From positions 2,869,501 to 2,933,500 of the forward strand of contig NZ_CP048000.1 of NCBI RefSeq assembly GCF_009931695.1: a stretch of 64,000 nt of DNA, in the 5' to 3' direction. The stretch's first letter is position 1; every line of letters begins with the position of its first letter. A program made the position numbers and the translations under genes. Source of the DNA: Anaerocolumna sedimenticola (GTDB lineage Bacteria > Bacillota > Clostridia > Lachnospirales > Lachnospiraceae). The notes under the pieces were generated by a model. The model searched no databases, was not told where the DNA came from, and saw nothing but the letters and a program-made list of their open reading frames with translations. Positions 47,274-55,327 of the stretch are shown in pieces.

Positions 47274-47288
47274 TGATAATAATTATCA
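47274..47288. promoter_or_regulatory. Perfect 7-1-7 Fur box
   Basis: TGATAATAATTATCA equals the Gram-positive Fur consensus TGATAAT-N-ATTATCA exactly. It lies upstream of the FecCD-type permease on the minus strand and predicts repression of the operon under iron-replete conditions. Confidence 0.9.
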
Positions 47289-47291
47289 TAT

Positions 47292-47514
47292 TCAAAATAC
47301 AATCATATATCTATGTTGTATAAACTTTTTCGCTGCCTGAAGAACCTTATTTCGTTCCTCCAAAGGTGTTTTGCAATTGTTTCCCTTAATACAATCATTT
47401 TTGTAGGAACACCCGCTGCAATCACTGCATTTATAGGTTGTTTTTTCACTCATATACCCGGTCTTTGATTTGGAGTGTTTAATTGATTCGGCATTTTTGT
47501 AATCGCATACAAAT
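47292..47514 (-). mobile_element. IS1182-family transposase fragment
   Basis: About 70 codons of a transposase middle part on the minus strand: SIKHSKSKTGYMSEKTTYKC, then CSDCSGCSYKNDCIKGNNC, the Cys-rich segment typical of IS1182 transposases. It ends in a stop just beside the Fur box and is cut at its other end by the 118-bp repeat. Far from complete; inactive. Confidence 0.75.
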
Positions 47515-47612
47515 ATTTTACCATAAATCCCTTACTTTCCGAAGTTTGGGATTTATTTTGTTGTCGAAAAAGTAGGACGGCGCCTCAGAAATCTTGAATG
47601 TTTATCACATAG
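47495..47612. repeat. 118-bp interspersed repeat, copy 2
   Basis: Same length as 30641-30758 with two substitutions by eye (TTCCGAAG for TTTCGAAG; AGAAATCTT for AGAAGTCTT). It abuts the IS1182 transposase fragment on one side and a long hairpin on the other. Confidence 0.85.
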
Positions 47613-47802
47613 ATTTGTAAAAAGACTAGCGTGTGATTATTAATCCATTAAGAGACCGTTTGCCGCCATCGGTACATAAGGTTGTGGCAGAATCACTTAT
47701 CTGCCACGACCTTATGTACCGATGGCGGCAACCGAGTGAGAACGTGTCTCTGTTGGATAATAATCACACGCTATTTTGATACCCTAAAATGTGATAAACA
47801 TC
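47598..47802. repeat. Large nested inverted repeat (cruciform)
   Basis: Outer arms ATGTTTATCACAT / ATGTGATAAACAT (47598-47610, 47790-47802), middle arms TAGCGTGTGATTATTA / TAATAATCACACGCTA (47627-47642, about 47758-47773), and inner arms TTGCCGCCATCGGTACATAA / TTATGTACCGATGGCGGCAA around a short loop, ending GTGGCAG / CTGCCAC. No coding potential. It interrupts IS1182 debris. Confidence 0.85.
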
Positions 47803-47805
47803 TCT

Positions 47806-47841
47806 AATGAAAAAGGGCGCCGCATTTAGTGCGACAACCCT
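47806..47841. repeat. IS1182 right-end copy
   Basis: TAATGAAAAAGGGCGCCGCA and the following TTTAGTGCGACAACCCT match 24446-24481, the right end of the first remnant, with three or four substitutions. Confidence 0.75.
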
Positions 47842-47872
47842 ATATTTATTATATATATACAAGGAAGATTGG

Positions 47873-48178
47873 TTAATGTATAAAATCTTTGAGGCTCAAA
47901 GCAGTATCAGTAGCGTTCCTGTCAACTTTATATTGCTCCTGTAAATCATAAGCATGATAATAACCCTTTTTCATCATATAATCACTAATAGCTTCATGAG
48001 ATGCAATCATGTCATTTAACTGATTAATCAGGGTATTCTTAAGTTGTGGTGATAAGGTTTCCGTTATAGCTACGGCATAATTTTGGACACCGCTTTTCGT
48101 TGAAACCAAAAAATCTGTTGCTATGACTTGATCACTCATTTTATCCATACCTGTTAATTTTTCTATTAATGCATTCAT
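47873..48178 (-). CDS. CotF-like spore coat protein (YraD type)
   Basis: 101 residues of a ferritin-like helical coat protein: IATDFLVSTKSGVQNYAVAI, then ASHEAISDYMMKKGYYHAYD, which match the CotF family. AAGGTTG precedes ATG 48178. Last of a five-gene operon laid out like B. subtilis yraG-yraF-adhB-yraE-yraD; expression should be confined to sporulation. Confidence 0.85.
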   Translation of the reverse strand: MNALIEKLTGMDKMSDQVIATDFLVSTKSGVQNYAVAITETLSPQLKNTLINQLNDMIASHEAISDYMMKKGYYHAYDLQEQYKVDRNATDTALSLKDFIH

Positions 48179-48205
48179 AAACAACCTTCTTTCTATCAAT
48201 AGATA

Positions 48206-48430
48206 TTATTCTTTATTGCCTGAGGAGGCAATCATGGATTCATCCAGATACTCTCTTAACTCTTTGATATGCTGCACGGATTTTTGAATATCATTTTTTA
48301 TAATGGTTTTTAATTCTTCATCTGAAATTAATGGAGACATAGTAATTGATTTTGTCAGGCATAAGTTTTTCAATGTTAATATTTCATGCAGCTGCATAGT
48401 TTCGTTTGGTGCAAGGTCCTGCTGTTGCAT
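48206..48430 (-). CDS. Small CotF-associated coat protein (YraE type)
   Basis: 74 residues, helical, with the shared opening LAPNETMQLHEILTLKN. The same opening occurs in the 69-aa protein at 50007, so the operon contains two pairs of small plus larger CotF-like proteins. GGAGAATAACT precedes the ATG. Confidence 0.82.
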   Translation of the reverse strand: MQQQDLAPNETMQLHEILTLKNLCLTKSITMSPLISDEELKTIIKNDIQKSVQHIKELREYLDESMIASSGNKE

Positions 48431-48448
48431 AGTTATTCTCCTTTCTTA

Positions 48449-49585
48449 TTAAGGTTTTAAGACAACTTTGATACAGTTATCGGTTTTAGTGTCAAATGCT
48501 TCATAACCAAAAGGTGCCTGTTCAAGAGGAAGCTTATGGGTAATTATGTCACTGGGGTCTACCTTGCCTTTGGCGATCAGGTTATAAAGAGTCGGCATAA
48601 TAGGTATTACGGGAGCTTGTCCTGTTCTCACATTAACATTACGGTTCATAATATCCCCGAAAGGAAACGCATTATAACGGCCTCCGTATACTCCGGTTAC
48701 TTGAATCATACCGCCTTTTCTTACGGCCTGTGTTGCCATTACAAAAGCTCCTAAGGAACCACTTTGAAGTTTAAGACCCGAACCTACAAATTCCATAGGG
48801 GTCATTTTTCCATCCATACCGACGCAATCTATAACTACATCTGCTCCGCCATGGGTTATTTCTTTCAGGTATTCCCCTGTATTTTGATGTTGTTCAAAAT
48901 TAACGGTTTCCACTTTATTATGTTTTTTTGCATGTTCTAAACGATAGTCAATATAATCTACGGCAATAACTCTTTCCGCACCAAAGATCCAAGCGAATTT
49001 TTGAGCCAGTAAACCTACCGGACCACATCCTAATATGGTTACGGTATTGCCTTTTTCAACCCCTGCATTTAATACACTCCAATAGGCTGTAGATACCGCA
49101 TCGGAAATCAGCACCAGTTTCTCATCCTCTAATTCGCAATCATCAGGAATGCGAAATGGTGTAAAATTACCGTAAGGAACCCTCATATATTCTGCCTGGC
49201 CGCCCGGATATCCGCCGAAAGTTTCCGAATAACCAAAAAATCCTCCTGCTTCTCCATTCGGGTTGGAGTTATCACACATACAAGTAAGCCCATGGGTGCA
49301 ATAATAACATTCACCGCAGCTAACGTTAAAAGGTACAATAACACGATCCCCTTTTTTTACCTTAGTAACTTCCGAACCCACCTCTTCAACAATTCCCATG
49401 GGCTCATGCCCAATAATATAATCCTGAGGCAGATTAGGAATCATATCGTGAATCAGATGCAAGTCAGAACCACAGATTGCACTGTTTGTTATTTTTACTA
49501 TAATGTCATCCGGCTTTTGAATGGTTGGAGCCGGAACCTCTTTAACCATTACTTTTTTAATACCCTGAAATGTTACCGCTTTCAT
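48449..49585 (-). CDS. adhB: Zinc-dependent alcohol dehydrogenase (AdhB / formaldehyde dehydrogenase-like)
   Basis: 378 residues, the same length as B. subtilis AdhB. Catalytic zinc site CGSDLH and GHEPMG, four-Cys structural zinc site CGECYYCTHGLTCMC, and Rossmann motif GCGPVG. Its place between two CotF-like pairs is the strongest evidence for the assignment. The substrate is unknown; a role in spore-coat chemistry or aldehyde detoxification is possible. GGAGG precedes the ATG. Confidence 0.92.
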   Translation of the reverse strand: MKAVTFQGIKKVMVKEVPAPTIQKPDDIIVKITNSAICGSDLHLIHDMIPNLPQDYIIGHEPMGIVEEVGSEVTKVKKGDRVIVPFNVSCGECYYCTHGLTCMCDNSNPNGEAGGFFGYSETFGGYPGGQAEYMRVPYGNFTPFRIPDDCELEDEKLVLISDAVSTAYWSVLNAGVEKGNTVTILGCGPVGLLAQKFAWIFGAERVIAVDYIDYRLEHAKKHNKVETVNFEQHQNTGEYLKEITHGGADVVIDCVGMDGKMTPMEFVGSGLKLQSGSLGAFVMATQAVRKGGMIQVTGVYGGRYNAFPFGDIMNRNVNVRTGQAPVIPIMPTLYNLIAKGKVDPSDIITHKLPLEQAPFGYEAFDTKTDNCIKVVLKP

Positions 49586-49603
49586 TTATTATTTCCTCCC
49601 TCT

Positions 49604-49966
49604 TTATTTATCAAGTGTTGCAAAGGTTCCTCGTCTGCTGGTATCACCTGGAAATAAATCCATACTTGCTATCTGTACAGCGGTTGTTGAGGATTCCAGA
49701 TCCATCTGAAATTGTTTTTCCAGTTCCACAGGATGGAACCAACCTTTCTCAATCATGAGTGCTGTTATTTCTCCATGCATACGTATCGCATTTGTTAGTT
49801 CGTTCCGCAATACGGTTCTGACTTCAGGAGAGGCTGCTTCTGTGAGGGCAATTGCAATATTTCTTACTCCGCTTTTGGAATTTAATAAGAACGCCGTAGA
49901 CATTGTTGTATCAACAAGTTTCGGCATTCCCTCGGCATTTCTTATTTCTAGATAGTCATTAATCAA
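49604..49966 (-). CDS. CotF-like spore coat protein (YraF type)
   Basis: 120 residues, same family as 47873-48178: MSTAFLLNSKSGVRNIAIAL and then MHGEITALMIEKGWFHPVEL. The start is a TTG (49966) right behind AGAAGGAGG; the frame extends upstream but overlaps the 69-aa gene. Sits 18 bp before adhB in the operon. Confidence 0.84.
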   Translation of the reverse strand: MINDYLEIRNAEGMPKLVDTTMSTAFLLNSKSGVRNIAIALTEAASPEVRTVLRNELTNAIRMHGEITALMIEKGWFHPVELEKQFQMDLESSTTAVQIASMDLFPGDTSRRGTFATLDK

Positions 49967-50006
49967 TGTGTTACCTCCTTCTAATATCACTTTGCTTAAT
50001 CCGGTA

Positions 50007-50216
50007 TTATCTGATAAGCGGTGCTTTCTCCAATAATTTTTGTAATGTTTGGATGGATATAATGGATTGCTGAACATCACGTTCTAATAATGCTTTTAGA
50101 TCCTGATCGAATACAACTCCCTCCATCATTTTTGAAGTGGACATGCAAACTGTCTTTAGATTAAGTACTTCATGAATTTGCATGGTTTCATTAGGAGCCA
50201 GTTTTTCATTTGTCAT
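50007..50216 (-). CDS. Small CotF-associated coat protein (YraG type)
   Basis: 69 residues beginning MTNEKLAPNETMQIHEVLNL, paralogous to the protein at 48206. First gene of the spore-coat operon. AGGTGATACT precedes the ATG. I could not identify a convincing sporulation-sigma promoter in the upstream bases. Confidence 0.82.
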   Translation of the reverse strand: MTNEKLAPNETMQIHEVLNLKTVCMSTSKMMEGVVFDQDLKALLERDVQQSIISIQTLQKLLEKAPLIR

Positions 50217-50599
50217 AGTATCACCTCGGCTTTTTTTAATTTGTTCAAACTTGGAATGTGAATTTATTCATGGGAATGAGTCTTGTAATATTTTCTCATA
50301 AAATATCAGAAATATTCTAATGGCCTTGTAATTGAGTAAATAATTAGCATAAGTGATATTACTCAGAGCAACAAATGCTTAACGAAATTGAACAAAGGAG
50401 AGTGAATATAAGATTTTAAAAAAGTTGAATTGATAGAGTAAGGAAATGCTAAACTAGCTGGTTAATAGGAGAGGTGCAGCAGAATAATATAAGAAAAACT
50501 AATGTAATTCAAACGAATTCATGAAATAGTAGATTATCACGGAAATTTAAAATCCGAATTTATCCAAATAATGAATATGAAGATATAAAAATAAAAGCA
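50217..50599. other. AT-rich intergenic region without a gene
   Basis: About 380 bases between the spore-coat operon and the racemase terminator. No ORF with a ribosome site or clear repeat is visible; it must contain the sporulation promoter of the operon. Confidence 0.5.
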
Positions 50600-50629
50600 T
50601 TACCGTGAGAAAAGCGTGCCTCACGGTAA
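50600..50629 (-). terminator. Terminator of the racemase-like gene
   Basis: TTACCGTGAG and CTCACGGTAA are exact complements; on the minus strand TGCTTTTATTTTTAT follows. Confidence 0.85.
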
Positions 50630-50639
50630 GTATATTAGA

Positions 50640-51365
50640 CTAATAATATTCAGGTGCACTGATACAGGAATCCATATATTCAAGCAGTTGATTTATTCCA
50701 AAAACTGGAATACCTGATATGTTTTGTATAAGATTAGTAAATGGAGCGAAATTGGTGCATTCCAGGATGATTGCACCGGTATCGGGATTTTGCTCCATGT
50801 GTCTTAAAGTAAGTTCTTTGATACAATCCTCCAGTACCTCAAGGTCTTCTTCCAGATTGTCATGGATAAAGAGTTTTGAGAATGGTGAATCCTCTGTCAT
50901 ACCGCTTATGTTAACTGGAATATCATTACTTGACCAGCCAAGCTGTTTAAAGGTATCATCATGTATAAGGTCTGCCCGTTCGGTTAAAATCCCTATTTTT
51001 AGTTTGCTGTTCAGCATGGTATGGATAAAAGGAGCAAGAATCAATGTATTGGTAAAAACAGGGATATTAACGGCATCAGCAAGTTGTTTTTGAAATCCGG
51101 TCAGAAAACTGCAGCTTGTAGTAATTGCCTTACAGCCTTCTTTTTCTAATTCTTTTGCAGCCTCAATGAAAGGCTGAAGCAATAATTTCTCAGCATTGGA
51201 TGGATTCATTTTATCCGTATTGATATTTCTTACTGTGTAATATTTGACAGGAATTTTATAAGTTCTGGCATTTCCTATATCTCCGACAAGTCTGGGAAAA
51301 ACCGTATCCATCATTAAAATCCCAATATATTGTCCATAACTTGTATAACCGCCTTTTATTCTCAT
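50640..51365 (-). CDS. Asp/Glu/hydantoin racemase-family protein
   Basis: 241 residues of the two-domain Asp/Glu racemase fold. The catalytic-type Cys residues appear in ITTSCSFLTGFQ and IILECTNFAPF. Specific racemases in this superfamily act on amino acids, hydantoins or maleate-like acids. AAAGGAG supports ATG 51365. It lies behind the PucR gene on the same strand, and the motif CAGATGATTGCAAAACC sits upstream at 51434-51453, so it probably belongs to the regulon of the cluster at 53.3-60.8 kb. Confidence 0.82.
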   Translation of the reverse strand: MRIKGGYTSYGQYIGILMMDTVFPRLVGDIGNARTYKIPVKYYTVRNINTDKMNPSNAEKLLLQPFIEAAKELEKEGCKAITTSCSFLTGFQKQLADAVNIPVFTNTLILAPFIHTMLNSKLKIGILTERADLIHDDTFKQLGWSSNDIPVNISGMTEDSPFSKLFIHDNLEEDLEVLEDCIKELTLRHMEQNPDTGAIILECTNFAPFTNLIQNISGIPVFGINQLLEYMDSCISAPEYY

Positions 51366-51578
51366 TATCCGGACTCCTTTCGCATTAAAATTGTAAGATG
51401 ATCGCGAAACAAGAAAATTATGTTCAAAAACTTTATGGTTTTGCAATCATCTGTTAAAATTTCTGAATTTAAAATAGCATAATGATAAAACGAAGTAAAG
51501 TATTATAAGGGATTTATTAAAAGAGTAGTCACTTTGATAAAAAACATATACAAGTTGTCCTTATATAAATTATGTCGT

Positions 51579-52748
51579 TTAGAAAGCAAAGTAATCGTGA
51601 AAAAGCAGTGATATGGACATATATAATCTTGCAAAATAATCATCTGAATTAATCCCGCATAAATCATAGATTTTTTCAAGCCGCTTTTGAAGAGTATGCC
51701 GGTGGATATAAAGCCGCGCTGCTGTTTTTGAAGCATTGCAGTTATCCGCAAGATAATATCTTAAGGTTTGAACATAATTGGTTTGATTAATCCTGTCATA
51801 GTTAAGAAGAATCTGCAGAGCCTGATTGTCTGATACAAACGAGTGCTCATTCTGGTGAAGAATCCCAAACATTTTGATGAAAGTCATATTATCGTAGGAA
51901 CATACACCCCTTTTGGCATGTATGGACTTTAATAGATCAGTACATTCGGTAACATGCTCTAATGAAAGATAGAGGGATTCGAGAGATTTAATCCTGTCAA
52001 CACCAACATAATAATTAATACCCTGCTGTTCAGATAAAAATGTCAGTTCAATACTAAAATCGTAGATCATGGACAGGTATTTATTTTCTGTTTCAAAAAT
52101 AATGAGAAAAGAGGCTGTACCATTTTTACCAGTATGATATTCACAGGTATCAGCCCGGTCAGTCAGATAGGATTTAATCCTGTTCATACAGTTAAGAGCG
52201 ATTGTTTCACTGACTGCATATTGATTTATGGGCTGAACATAAAAAAGATGTGCAACTTTGCCGGTATCTTCATTAAATAATACTTGTGAATATTGTTTGA
52301 GTGTTTCAAAAATAGAGTGAAATCTGGACTTGGCTGCTTCATCTGATTGCTCATTTTCTGATTTTCCCGTATTGATTTTTTGAATCAAAATTCGAAGAAT
52401 ATCTGAGAAAGTCAAATCTTTCGGAATTTCAAGTACAGGAAAACCAAGCCGGTCTGATTCGTCTAAGATATAACCGGGTATTTTATCAATGTAATATCCG
52501 GTTTGAATTGCAATACCGCTTACACCATTATTTTTAAGTGTTAAAATTAGATCGGAATATAATTCATGTTCGTTCAGATTATAACCGGTTGTTACAAGCA
52601 GCTCACCTCTCTGCACGGAGTTAGGTGAATCAAGAATCTCCATTACATTAACCCATGATATCACATTGGATTCTCCTGAAAAACCTGCTGCCATCTTTAC
52701 ACCTCTTAGTAATTGATTTTCAACGATATGTCTGATCATTAAGCTCAT
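51579..52748 (-). CDS. PucR-family transcriptional regulator
   Basis: 389 residues. N-terminal PucR sensor (GELLVTTGYNLNEHELYSDL, FPVLEIPKDLTF) and C-terminal HTH_30 (NASKTAARLYIHRHTLQKRL). It is divergent from the hydroxyacid dehydrogenase operon and on the same strand as the racemase gene, the expected position for its activator. GCGGTGATTTA precedes the first ATG; a second ATG three codons in is also possible. The C-terminal PucR helix is paralogous to that of the gene at 10290. Confidence 0.9.
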   Translation of the reverse strand: MSLMIRHIVENQLLRGVKMAAGFSGESNVISWVNVMEILDSPNSVQRGELLVTTGYNLNEHELYSDLILTLKNNGVSGIAIQTGYYIDKIPGYILDESDRLGFPVLEIPKDLTFSDILRILIQKINTGKSENEQSDEAAKSRFHSIFETLKQYSQVLFNEDTGKVAHLFYVQPINQYAVSETIALNCMNRIKSYLTDRADTCEYHTGKNGTASFLIIFETENKYLSMIYDFSIELTFLSEQQGINYYVGVDRIKSLESLYLSLEHVTECTDLLKSIHAKRGVCSYDNMTFIKMFGILHQNEHSFVSDNQALQILLNYDRINQTNYVQTLRYYLADNCNASKTAARLYIHRHTLQKRLEKIYDLCGINSDDYFARLYMSISLLFHDYFAF

Positions 52749-52928
52749 TAAATCACCGCACTTTCCTGTTTTTATAAGAATACAGCCAATATATGTTGTT
52801 CGTCAACGATATTTTTTTATGGACAATGCTAAAATGGACAACGTGTCCAATGAATTAAATTAATTCAGTACATAGTGATTATTGTAAGATAATGCACATA
52901 CTTTTATACTTTCATATATCAATAATTA

Positions 52929-53205
52929 GGATTCGAGCGTCAAAAACCATACAAATAATTTACATTTGTCGATTAGCACATCTATAATTCAACATTAGCA
53001 TGATGCAGAATATAGTTCGATGAGTAACTGTATGAAGTCGTTGGTACTTAGGTCCTGCATTTTAGGGCCTTATGTACCACTACGAACTTCATCCAGGCGA
53101 GAGCATGTTATGAATGAACTATATTCTGCGTCACGCAATCAAAATATTAATTGTGCAAATTGACGAAACCATAATATAAAATTGTCTTTTGACACTCGAA
53201 TCATA
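52929..53205. repeat. MITE-like inverted-repeat element, about 277 bp
   Basis: Ends are GATTCGAGCGTCAAAA (left) and TTTTGACACTCGAATC (right). Nested arms follow: GATGCAGAATATAGTTC / GAACTATATTCTGCGTC, and a central GGTACTTAGGTCCTGCA / TAGGGCCTTATGTACC. No coding potential. The right 37 bp recur at 16976-17012. It fills most of the gap between the PucR gene and the next operon. Confidence 0.8.
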
Positions 53206-53208
53206 ATT

Positions 53209-53280
53209 AGGTAATTGCAAAAGGACCAGAAACAAGTATTACTTGGTATATCTGAAAACTATATAGTTTTGCAATTACCT
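53209..53280. repeat. Inverted repeat with the AGGTAATTGCAAAA motif
   Basis: AGGTAATTGCAAAA (53209-53222) and TTTTGCAATTACCT (53267-53280) are exact complements, 26 bp upstream of the first dehydrogenase gene. The minus-strand reading from 53280 continues as CTATATAGTTTTCAGATATACC, shared with copies at 55261 and 59212. Confidence 0.85.
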
Positions 53281-53305
53281 GATATATAAAAAACGGAGGT
53301 GCTGT

Positions 53306-54331
53306 ATGGGATATAAGATATTAATTACGGAGCCAATTGATAAAAAAGGTATTGAATATCTGAAAGAAGAAGGTTATGAGCTAAAGATGGGATCCGGTAT
53401 AACGGAAGAAATACTGATGGAAGAAGGAGCCGACTGTGACGGCATACTGACACGGAATGGGAATATTACGGAAAAGGTTCTTACATCATGTAAAAAACTA
53501 AAGGTTGTAGCCATGCATGGAGTTGGAGTCGACTGCATCGATGTGGATGCCGCGACCAGGCTTGGAATTCAGGTTACTAACGCTGCAAGTTCCAATCAAA
53601 GCTCCGTAGCAGAATATACAATCGGTCTTATACTGATGCTTGCTAAGAAATCTATTCATTATAATAATGGATTAAAAAGCGGTAATCTTGAAGTGAGAAA
53701 ATTGTATGGAAGTGATGTATCCGGCAAAACACTTGGTATTATTGGAATGGGAAATATCGGTACGCAGGTGGCTAAAATTGCGGCCTTTGGACTTAATATG
53801 CATGTAATAGGTTATAACCGAAGGATAAAAGGGAAAAAACAAACAGACTATGCACTTCTCACCGATGACATGGACGAAGTGATTTCATCCGCTGATTTTT
53901 TATCACTCCATTTGCCGGGAAGCATATCTACAAAGCATATAATCGGAGAGCGGGAACTTTCTTTAATGAAACCGGAAGCATATCTCATTAATACCGGAAG
54001 GGGAGAAATTATTAATGAAAGTGCACTAATCAATGTCTTAAAAGAACATAAAATCATGGGAGCAGCACTTGATGTATTTGAAGGAAATCTTCCTAAACCC
54101 GATAATCCTCTTTTACATATGGAACACGTAATTGTTACACCTCACACCGCGGCATTTACTACGGAAGCTCTTGAGAGAATGGCATACCAGGCCGCTTTAG
54201 GAATTACGGAAGTACTGGAAAAGCGTCCGGTTTCCTATCCGGTTAATAAGATAAAAGACAGCTTTGAGGAGAACAAAGGTATTACGGCTGTGATGAACTA
54301 TTACCGGTATGAATTCGGTAATAAGTACTAA
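53306..54331 (+). CDS. D-2-hydroxyacid dehydrogenase (phosphoglycerate dehydrogenase-like)
   Basis: 341 residues. NAD-binding GIIGMGNIGTQVA, catalytic Arg in INTGRGEIIN, Glu in LDVFEGN and His in TPHTAAFTTEA. No ACT domain, so not a regulated SerA. It may interconvert a 2-keto acid and a D-2-hydroxyacid. ACGGAGGTGCTGT precedes the ATG. First gene of the cluster; 14 bp separate it from the AEC carrier gene. Confidence 0.9.
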   Translation: MGYKILITEPIDKKGIEYLKEEGYELKMGSGITEEILMEEGADCDGILTRNGNITEKVLTSCKKLKVVAMHGVGVDCIDVDAATRLGIQVTNAASSNQSSVAEYTIGLILMLAKKSIHYNNGLKSGNLEVRKLYGSDVSGKTLGIIGMGNIGTQVAKIAAFGLNMHVIGYNRRIKGKKQTDYALLTDDMDEVISSADFLSLHLPGSISTKHIIGERELSLMKPEAYLINTGRGEIINESALINVLKEHKIMGAALDVFEGNLPKPDNPLLHMEHVIVTPHTAAFTTEALERMAYQAALGITEVLEKRPVSYPVNKIKDSFEENKGITAVMNYYRYEFGNKY

Positions 54332-54345
54332 GATGGAGATGAGAG

Positions 54346-55248
54346 ATGAGATCTATGCTTGATATGCAGGGAACCTTGTTTCTGTTAATACTTGTTGGAA
54401 TATATGCCCAGAAGAAAGGTATTATTACAAGCCATAACAGGAAAAAAATGACTGATCTGATTATAGAAATAATACTCCCATGTAATATTGTTAATTCATT
54501 TCTGATTGATTGGTCTTACAACATTCTAATTAATTGCATCACAGTTTTAGCGGTAGCATTCATTACCCAGGTTATCTATGTGATAGTGAGCAGGATGCTT
54601 TTTCAAAAAAGTAGTAAGGACAAACAGGCTGTTTTACGGTATGCAATTATTTGTTCCAATGCAGGTTTTTTGGGAAACCCCATTGTTGAATCCGTCTTCG
54701 GGAGCCAGGGCCTATTATTTGCGTCCGTTGCTCTTATTCCCCTTCGGTTTGCCATGTGGTCCTCAGGCCTTAAGCTTTTTACCAATAAGGACGGGAAGTC
54801 AACAGCAAAAAAATTGATGACACATCCCTGCATCATTGCAGTATTTGTTGGATTTGTTTTAATGTTTACACAACTTAAACTTCCGGGGTTTATGCTAAAA
54901 ACCCTTTCCGGAATCGGAAGCTGTAATACTGCAGTCTCCATGATTGTGATAGGTTCCATTCTGGCAGAAATACATGTGAAAGAAATTTTGGATAAAGAAC
55001 TGTTTTATTACTCAGCTATAAGGTTAATTATCATACCTGCTGCTATACTGGTAATATTAAAATTATCCGGAATCGACAGTCTGGTAACCGGCGTGATTGT
55101 ATTACTGTCCGCGATGCCGGCCGGAAGTACAACGGTAATGCTTGCGGATAAATATGGAGGGAATTCGGTGTTCGCATCCTCCTGCGTATTTATCAGTACG
55201 GTATTATCTTTGATTACCATACCGTTCGTTAGTTTCGCAATTACATAA
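54346..55248 (+). CDS. AEC-family (auxin efflux carrier-type) permease
   Basis: 300 residues with about ten transmembrane segments and the AEC pattern SNAGFLGNPIVESVFG in the middle and AMPAGSTTVMLADKYGG near the end. Bacterial members export or import organic acids such as malate or lactate. GGAGATGAGAG precedes the ATG. Its last codons overlap the repeat motif GTTTCGCAATTAC. Confidence 0.88.
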   Translation: MRSMLDMQGTLFLLILVGIYAQKKGIITSHNRKKMTDLIIEIILPCNIVNSFLIDWSYNILINCITVLAVAFITQVIYVIVSRMLFQKSSKDKQAVLRYAIICSNAGFLGNPIVESVFGSQGLLFASVALIPLRFAMWSSGLKLFTNKDGKSTAKKLMTHPCIIAVFVGFVLMFTQLKLPGFMLKTLSGIGSCNTAVSMIVIGSILAEIHVKEILDKELFYYSAIRLIIIPAAILVILKLSGIDSLVTGVIVLLSAMPAGSTTVMLADKYGGNSVFASSCVFISTVLSLITIPFVSFAIT

Positions 55249-55300
55249 GAGTACTTAAACAGATAATTGCGAAACTATATCGTTTTCCGAATATCCCATA
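55231..55300. repeat. AGGTAATTGCGAAAC repeat, intergenic copy
   Basis: GTTTCGCAATTAC (55232-55244) within the 3' end of the AEC gene and GATAATTGCGAAAC (55262-55275) form an inverted pair. The second continues TATATCGTTTTCCGAATATCCCA, the extended 40-bp form of the motif. Confidence 0.8.
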
Positions 55301-55327
55301 CAATTGATACGAAAAGGAGAGGAATAG

